Source: JBHPHI01 sp042569595 (GTDB lineage Bacteria > Patescibacteriota > Microgenomatia > UBA1400 > 2-01-FULL-45-11). From it: 19,538 bases of DNA. The stretch spans positions 1-19,538 of the forward strand of contig JBHPHI010000018.1 in assembly GCA_042569595.1 (NCBI GenBank), written 5' to 3'. Numbering within the stretch: position 1 is the stretch's first letter; the number at the start of each line of letters is the position of its first letter. Positions 15,535 to 19,538 of this stretch are shown here, one piece after another. The notes below the pieces were generated by a model. It did not search any database. It was not told the origin of the DNA and saw nothing but the letters and a program-made list of their open reading frames with translations. The position numbers were made by a program, and so were the translations under genes.

Positions 15535-16285
15535 GCACATAAGGTCCTTAAAGCATTTATACAAAAAACCTACAAAATTCTTATTCAAAAGTAATATTTT
15601 AAAATGGCTTTTTGTTTTGTTTGTTTTCTTCTTAATCTCTTGGAGTCTCACATCATCATTTTTTAGAATAAATGTAATTGAGTGCAGCACAGCCACAGAT
15701 AAGCCGTGTGACCAAGAAGTGTTGGCAGAGTTGAATAGATATAAAGGGCAATCGACGTTTCTGGTAAATACAAAAAAAATTGAAAACAAAATAGCCAGCG
15801 CAAATCCAACGTATTCTGGAATTTCCGTTACTGCTAGGCTTCCAAATATTATTTCCATAAATATGGACAGTAAAAAAACATATGCCAATTTGAAAGTCGC
15901 AAGCAAATCAGCAACATTGATTGTCGATCAAGATTTATTTGTAGTGTCAAAACAACCCAAACCAACTCCTGGAGCATTCACAATTATTTCAAAAGATATA
16001 TACACCCTCGGTGTAGGAGATAAAATAGAAGACGAACTCACCTTAAGTGCTTTTTCTATAGCAGAGGAGTTTGTAAAAAACTACCTTTCTTTTGAGGAGG
16101 TAAATGTAGTCAGCAAAACAGAGATAATAATAAAGATTTCAGGAGAAAAAACTGCCATAATTACAAGTACGGAAGATGTTCCCAGGCAAGTTACCTCTTT
16201 ACAATTAATTTTGTCAAAAGCTACAATATCACCAGAGCCGCGAATATATGACATGCGGTTTGATAAACCTGTCCTAAAATATTGA
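15515..16285 (+). CDS. ftsQ: FtsQ/DivIB-type cell division protein
   Basis: 256 aa single-pass bitopic protein. Basic cytoplasmic N-terminus (1-28), one membrane helix (about 29-49), then an extracytoplasmic POTRA-like domain (about 51-120: RINVIECS... to ARLPNIISINM) and the FtsQ beta domain ending PRIYDMRFDKPVLKY, matching the family's 'idlRf..pv'. Scaffold of the divisome in other bacteria. Two cysteines, Cys57 and Cys65, lie in the outer domain just after the first POTRA strand and could form a disulfide. No Shine-Dalgarno is seen before the ATG, and it begins 20 nt inside murG, so re-initiation or coupling is likely. Assignment relies on topology, position before ftsA and the weakly conserved motifs. 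Confidence 0.82.
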   Translation: MRIRKNRHIRSLKHLYKKPTKFLFKSNILKWLFVLFVFFLISWSLTSSFFRINVIECSTATDKPCDQEVLAELNRYKGQSTFLVNTKKIENKIASANPTYSGISVTARLPNIISINMDSKKTYANLKVASKSATLIVDQDLFVVSKQPKPTPGAFTIISKDIYTLGVGDKIEDELTLSAFSIAEEFVKNYLSFEEVNVVSKTEIIIKISGEKTAIITSTEDVPRQVTSLQLILSKATISPEPRIYDMRFDKPVLKY

Positions 16286-16294
16286 AAGGAATAG

Positions 16295-17599
16295 ATGGCG
16301 CGTGGCAAAGTTATCGCTGGCATAGACGTTGGAACCGACAAAGTTTGTACAATCATCACAACCACCTCAGAAGAATCAGACAAGCTTCATGTAATTGGTG
16401 TCTCTGCTCATCCTTCAAGTGGAATTAAAAAAAGCCAAATTGTGGACCTAGAAGACACAATAAATGCTATTACTGAAAGTGTGGAGGCCGCTGAAAGAAT
16501 GGCTGGCCTTACAATTTCAAATGCGTACATTTCTATTTCAGGGGCTCATGTAGGCTCTCAAAACTCAAAAGGAGTAGTTGCAGTCGCACAACCAGAAGGT
16601 GAAATCACCAATGCAGATATAGACAGAGTAATTGAGGCTGCAAGAGCCTTGTCACTCCCATCTTCTGAAGAAATTCTTCATGTTATTCCAAGAGAGTTTC
16701 AGGTTGATTCGCAGGCTGGAATAAAAGATCCTTTGGGCATGACTGGGGTTAGGCTCGAATCTGAAGTTCATGTCATTACCGCAGCCACAACCGCCATGAA
16801 AAATATAATCAAATGTATTGGAGAAATTGGAGTAAATGTAAGTTCATTGGTATTCTCAGGTCTTGCATCAGCCCACTCAACCTTGTCTGAAACAGAGAAA
16901 GAGTTAGGCGTAGTTTTAATAGATATTGGCGCAGGCAGCACGAGCGTTTCAATTTATGTTGAAGGCGCACTTAGTCATTCAGCAGTTATTCCAATTGGAG
17001 CAAGAAACATTACTAATGATTTAGCAATTGGCATGAGAATTAGTCTAACTAGTGCAGAAAAAATTAAACTACTTCTTTCAGAAGAGGCAAAAAAACCAGA
17101 AGTAAAGGGATCAACAAAAGAAATAATTCAAAAAAGAAAAGAAATGGATAAATTAGATTTAGGCAAGCTCGGAATAAAAGAGGAGTTAAAAACTGCCTCT
17201 AGAAAAACATTAGTTGATGGCATTATAAAACCAAGATTAGTGGAAATATTTACCCTCATAGGCAAAGAAATTAAAGAATCTGGGTTTGCAGGACTCACTC
17301 CTGCCGGAGTTGTGGTTACAGGAGGAGGATCTAATACAGTTGGAATTGTAGAAACTGCAAAAAGAGTCCTATCAATGCCGGCAAGAGTAGGATCTCCAAG
17401 GGGATTGAAAGGATTAGTTGAAGAAATTCAGTCACCAGCCTTTGCAACAGCCACGGGACTTATTCTTTATGGGGACACCCAAACAGAATCAACACCTTCT
17501 AAGTTTAGTTTGCCAAAGATTTCTGGATCTCTTTCAAAACTTCCAATCAAAGGCGCATCAGAAAAAATTGTCAAGCTTTTGAAATCATTACTTCCATAG
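16295..17599 (+). CDS. ftsA: Cell division protein FtsA
   Basis: 434 aa actin-like ATPase that tethers FtsZ to the membrane. Phosphate-1 loop AGIDVGTDKVC (8-18), the 1C region with ISISGAHV (79-86) and HVIPREFQVD (129-138), phosphate-2 loop LIDIGAGSTSVSIY (208-221) and adenosine motif VVVTGGGSNTVGI. The C-terminus GASEKIVKLLKSLLP is a short amphipathic helix, the usual FtsA membrane anchor. Shine-Dalgarno AAAGGA (16285-16290) overlaps the ftsQ stop, 4 nt before the ATG. Followed by a 132-nt gap with a promoter candidate for ftsZ. Confidence 0.95.
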   Translation: MARGKVIAGIDVGTDKVCTIITTTSEESDKLHVIGVSAHPSSGIKKSQIVDLEDTINAITESVEAAERMAGLTISNAYISISGAHVGSQNSKGVVAVAQPEGEITNADIDRVIEAARALSLPSSEEILHVIPREFQVDSQAGIKDPLGMTGVRLESEVHVITAATTAMKNIIKCIGEIGVNVSSLVFSGLASAHSTLSETEKELGVVLIDIGAGSTSVSIYVEGALSHSAVIPIGARNITNDLAIGMRISLTSAEKIKLLLSEEAKKPEVKGSTKEIIQKRKEMDKLDLGKLGIKEELKTASRKTLVDGIIKPRLVEIFTLIGKEIKESGFAGLTPAGVVVTGGGSNTVGIVETAKRVLSMPARVGSPRGLKGLVEEIQSPAFATATGLILYGDTQTESTPSKFSLPKISGSLSKLPIKGASEKIVKLLKSLLP

Positions 17600-17607
17600 C
17601 ATGCCTA

Positions 17608-17636
17608 GTGACAAGACGAAAAAAATAAGTTATACA
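17608..17636 (+). promoter_or_regulatory. Candidate sigma70-type promoter for ftsZ
   Basis: GTGACA (17608-17613, five of six bases of TTGACA) and TATACA (17631-17636) with a 17-nt spacer, immediately after the ftsA stop. Predicted start near 17643, giving a leader of about 90 nt. It would allow ftsZ to be expressed above the level of the upstream operon. Recognised by eye. Confidence 0.45.
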
Positions 17637-17702
17637 TTAGTTAAGAATTAGTACCTGCCTTCAATAAATTCTGCCCGAGTAAAACTTGATAAATAAAAAG
17701 AC

Positions 17703-17732
17703 TATCAATAAAGTGATCAGACAGGATTGATA
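17703..17732 (+). promoter_or_regulatory. Hairpin occluding the ftsZ ribosome site, with an upstream competitor
   Basis: TATCAAT (17703-17709) is perfectly complementary to ATTGATA (17726-17732), whose last base is the first base of the ftsZ ATG. The loop holds the Shine-Dalgarno AGGA (17723-17726). An upstream TTGATA (17686-17691) can pair with the same TATCAA instead, freeing the start. The stems are short and AT-rich, so strength is doubtful. Confidence 0.35.
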
Positions 17733-18937
17733 TGGCGCTAGTAAAACCAGACATAAACACATTTGCAAAAATCAAAGTATTAGGTGTTGGTGGTGGAGGG
17801 GGAAATGCTCTAAACTCCATGGTTGCAAGCAACATAAAAGGAGTAGAGTTTGTTGCTGTCAACACAGACGCTCAAGCACTTCTTACAAATCAAGCAGAAA
17901 CTAAACTTCAAATAGGGCAAAATCTTACAAAAGGATTGGGAGCAGGAGCAGATCCAGAAGTGGGCAAACAGTCTGCTGAAGAGAGCAGAGAAGAAATTAA
18001 AGAATTTTTGTTTGACACAGACATGGTTTTTGTTACAGCTGGAATGGGGGGAGGAACTGGTTCTGGTGCATCTGCAATAGTAGCAGAGATAGCCAAAGAA
18101 GCAGGAGCTCTCACAGTTGCAGTGGTTACTAAACCATTCGCTTTTGAGGGCACTAGAAGAATGGCTGTGGCAGATGAGGCAATCGAGGACCTAAAGGAAA
18201 ATGTTGATACTCTCATAGTTATTCCAAACCAAAGACTGTTGGATGTAGTTGATAAGAAAATGAGCCTATTGGAAGCATTTAAGGTAGCTGACTCCGTGCT
18301 TACTCAAGGAGTGCAGGGAATAGCAGATCTTATTACCACCCCAGGGCTAATTAATGTAGATTTTGCAGATGTTCGAACCATTATGACCGACGCTGGATCA
18401 GCCCTTATGGGAATCGGGCAAGGAGTTGGTGAAAATAGGGCTACAACTGCAGCTAGAATGGCTATCTCATCCCCACTTCTTGAGGTGAATATAGATGGAG
18501 CAAAAGGTATCTTATTCAACATTATTGGAGGATCAGACCTTACAATGAATGAAATAAATGAAGCAGCTCACCTTATTTCTCAAGCTGCCGATCCAGACGC
18601 AAATATAATCTTCGGTGCCACAATCGATGAAAATATGGCAGATCAAATCAAAATTAGCGTTATAGGCACAGGATTTGATGAGGGTAGTTTTGGCATGGGA
18701 TCACAAAATTTTGGATTCAGTCAAACACCTTCGGTCCCTACTCAACCAAGACCTCAGCCAATTCAGGATGAGAAAGAAGAAATAAAAGGGGGTGAGACCG
18801 ATAAAGACTCTGATACTCCAATAGCCAACGAAGAGCCCGTGCAGGAAATGAGTGAGAAGGAAGAAAAGCCTGATTTACCAGGCGAATATGAAGATGAATT
18901 CGACATTCCTGCTTTTTTAAGACAGAACAAAAAGTAA
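17732..18937 (+). CDS. ftsZ: Cell division protein FtsZ
   Basis: 401 aa tubulin-like GTPase forming the division ring. GTP-binding VLGVGGGGGNALN (16-28), VNTDAQAL (43-50), tubulin signature AGMGGGTGSGAS (103-114), FAFEGTRR (136-143) and T7 loop NVDFADVRTIM (208-218), completing the GTPase site. Residues about 325-385 are an acidic, Pro/Glu-rich linker, followed by the conserved C-terminal peptide EFDIPAFLRQNK (389-400), which binds FtsA and other partners. All parts are intact. It is the last gene of the cell-wall and division block; a terminator follows. Confidence 0.97.
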   Translation: MALVKPDINTFAKIKVLGVGGGGGNALNSMVASNIKGVEFVAVNTDAQALLTNQAETKLQIGQNLTKGLGAGADPEVGKQSAEESREEIKEFLFDTDMVFVTAGMGGGTGSGASAIVAEIAKEAGALTVAVVTKPFAFEGTRRMAVADEAIEDLKENVDTLIVIPNQRLLDVVDKKMSLLEAFKVADSVLTQGVQGIADLITTPGLINVDFADVRTIMTDAGSALMGIGQGVGENRATTAARMAISSPLLEVNIDGAKGILFNIIGGSDLTMNEINEAAHLISQAADPDANIIFGATIDENMADQIKISVIGTGFDEGSFGMGSQNFGFSQTPSVPTQPRPQPIQDEKEEIKGGETDKDSDTPIANEEPVQEMSEKEEKPDLPGEYEDEFDIPAFLRQNKK

Positions 18938-18963
18938 ATTTCAAAAAACTAGACAAAATAAGA

Positions 18964-18969
18964 TATAAT
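18964..18969 (+). promoter_or_regulatory. Possible -10 hexamer downstream of ftsZ
   Basis: A perfect TATAAT, 26 nt past the ftsZ stop, but the best -35 (TTTCAA, 18939-18944) is weak and 19 nt away. If used, the transcript would begin near 18976 and pass through the terminator-like hairpin at 18996-19021, which would then act as an attenuator for the secreted-protein gene. Confidence 0.3.
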
Positions 18970-18995
18970 TCATATATCAATGAAAAATAATCAAT

Positions 18996-19021
18996 AGGCC
19001 GCTGCTTGCTGTGGTCTTTTT
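18996..19021 (+). terminator. Rho-independent terminator after ftsZ
   Basis: AGGCCGC (18996-19002) pairs with GTGGTCT (19011-19017), seven pairs including two G-U, around an 8-nt loop, followed by a T-run (19017-19021) and another T6 at 19026-19031. Placed 58 nt after the ftsZ stop, it probably ends the operon. Confidence 0.7.
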
Positions 19022-19050
19022 GGTATTTTTTGTACCTTAACAAGCAAAGA

Positions 19051-19114
19051 TATGCTCTCGTATGTCCACATTAGCTTTTTCAAAAAAAGTTGGTGTGGGC
19101 ATATGGGGGACATA
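19051..19114 (+). promoter_or_regulatory. 30-bp leader hairpin upstream of the secreted-protein gene
   Basis: Bases 19051-19080 pair continuously with 19084-19114 around a CAA triloop (19081-19083). Only A19110 is bulged, and seven pairs are G-U (56-108, 58-106, 60-104, 65-99, 71-93, 72-92 and 74-90, counted within 190xx/191xx). The wobble pairs indicate an RNA structure rather than a DNA palindrome. It ends 58 nt before the GTG start at 19173. The function is unknown; mRNA stabilisation, an RNase III-type processing site or a small RNA are options. Confidence 0.65.
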
Positions 19115-19157
19115 AAGGGGCGAAAGCACAATAAAACGCTTAACACATCAGCCTAGT

Positions 19158-19166
19158 AAAGGAGGG
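19158..19166 (+). promoter_or_regulatory. Strong Shine-Dalgarno deciding the GTG start
   Basis: AAAGGAGGG, the best ribosome site in the window; GGAGG ends 7 nt before GTG at 19173. It fixes the start of a gene that lacks a nearby ATG. Confidence 0.8.
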
Positions 19167-19172
19167 TATACC

Positions 19173-19538
19173 GTGACTAGGAAAACCATTCTAATTGCGT
19201 TGATATTGGCTTTTGCAGTAGTAATATTGGCAATTGCGACTAGCACAAGTTTTGCGGCACCACCTGAAACACCGGGTGGTCCAGAAAAGGTCACATTGTG
19301 CCATGCAGCAGGTCAAGTTGGAACTTTGCAATACGTAACACTTACTATTGCATACCCAGCAGCATATGGTCCTGCAGGACATTTTTATGAAAATGGCACA
19401 CCACGTGCCGGACATGAAAATGATCATCTTGGACCATGTACGTGCGAAGAGGATCCTGATCAGGAGTTTTGTGAACCTCCTCCCGAAGTTTGTGAGGAAC
19501 CAGGAGCCAATAACATTGGTGAACCTCTTCCTTGCACC
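19173..19538 (+). CDS. Secreted cysteine-rich protein with a CHATGS-like extracellular domain (3' truncated by window)
   Basis: 122 codons are visible, starting with GTG and open to the window end. Residues 1-28 form a signal peptide: basic MTRK, a hydrophobic core (5-22) and SFA before the probable cleavage at 28/29. The mature part begins APPETPGGPEK, then VTLCHAAG (40-47), an aromatic/Thr-rich strand region, AGHF (68-71), AGHENDHLGPCTC (79-91), and an acidic Pro/Glu/Cys-rich stretch from 92 with Cys100, Cys107 and Cys121. The 'VT.CHA.G ... GH ... H..D' pattern resembles a small extracellular domain I recall from CPR and actinobacterial secreted proteins; I know no defined function. The acidic linker suggests a stalk leading to more domains or an anchor. 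Separated from ftsZ by a terminator, so an independent unit. Confidence 0.75.
   Translation, partial: MTRKTILIALILAFAVVILAIATSTSFAAPPETPGGPEKVTLCHAAGQVGTLQYVTLTIAYPAAYGPAGHFYENGTPRAGHENDHLGPCTCEEDPDQEFCEPPPEVCEEPGANNIGEPLPCT

Noticed and set aside
19191..19427. Minus-strand 78-aa Cys-rich open frame.
   Set aside because: Antisense shadow of the secreted-protein gene, which has a strong Shine-Dalgarno and signal peptide on the plus strand.

Overview
This window is almost wholly one plus-strand block of cell-wall precursor and cell-division genes from a small-genome, AT-rich bacterium. TGA is used as a stop (for example at 310-312 and 1584-1586), which argues against code-25 lineages. The protein sequences look like Candidate Phyla Radiation (Patescibacteria), probably the Microgenomates side. 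Reasons are the MurE-family tail with a 'GHEQS...PWSD' signature, shortened or altered catalytic loops in several Mur enzymes, and the extreme gene packing. The phylum call is inference from family recognition, not from a marker tree.

Layout. (1) 1-7714, precursor synthesis, with every junction overlapping or separated by at most 2 nt: tail of a MurE-type ligase, a two-domain GlmU-like enzyme (nucleotidyltransferase plus left-handed beta-helix acyltransferase), YvcK, a stand-alone GlmU uridyltransferase domain, PgeF (peptidoglycan editing factor), MurC, MurB and MurA. (2) 7715-7969, a 255-nt gap with a GC-rich, strongly foldable segment just before glmS; I read it as a structured leader RNA. 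(3) 7970-14377: GlmS, a DgkA-type undecaprenol kinase, MraY, MurI, MurD and FtsW. (4) 14416-18937: MurG, FtsQ, FtsA and FtsZ; ftsZ has its own candidate promoter and a start-codon hairpin. (5) 18938-19538: a terminator, a 30-bp leader hairpin, and the start of a GTG-initiated, secreted, cysteine-rich protein that runs off the window.

How the genes work together. GlmS makes glucosamine-6-P. The two GlmU-type proteins supply acetylation and uridylylation to give UDP-GlcNAc, with YvcK, a UDP-GlcNAc-binding regulator in other bacteria, encoded between them. MurA and MurB make UDP-MurNAc. MurC, MurD and the MurE-type ligase add the peptide, with MurI supplying D-Glu and PgeF probably removing mis-charged products of MurC. 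The undecaprenol kinase, MraY and MurG build lipid II, and FtsW polymerises it at the FtsZ/FtsA/FtsQ divisome. GlmM, MurF, D-Ala-D-Ala ligase, penicillin-binding proteins and a lipid II flippase are not in the window.

Most notable points: the GC-rich RNA before glmS; the 30-bp hairpin before the secreted protein; an Asp in place of the fosfomycin-target Cys in MurA; the pgeF-murC overlap; yvcK between two glmU-type genes; and altered conserved motifs in MurE, MurC, MurB, MraY and MurG. No mobile element, CRISPR array, tRNA or rRNA was seen.
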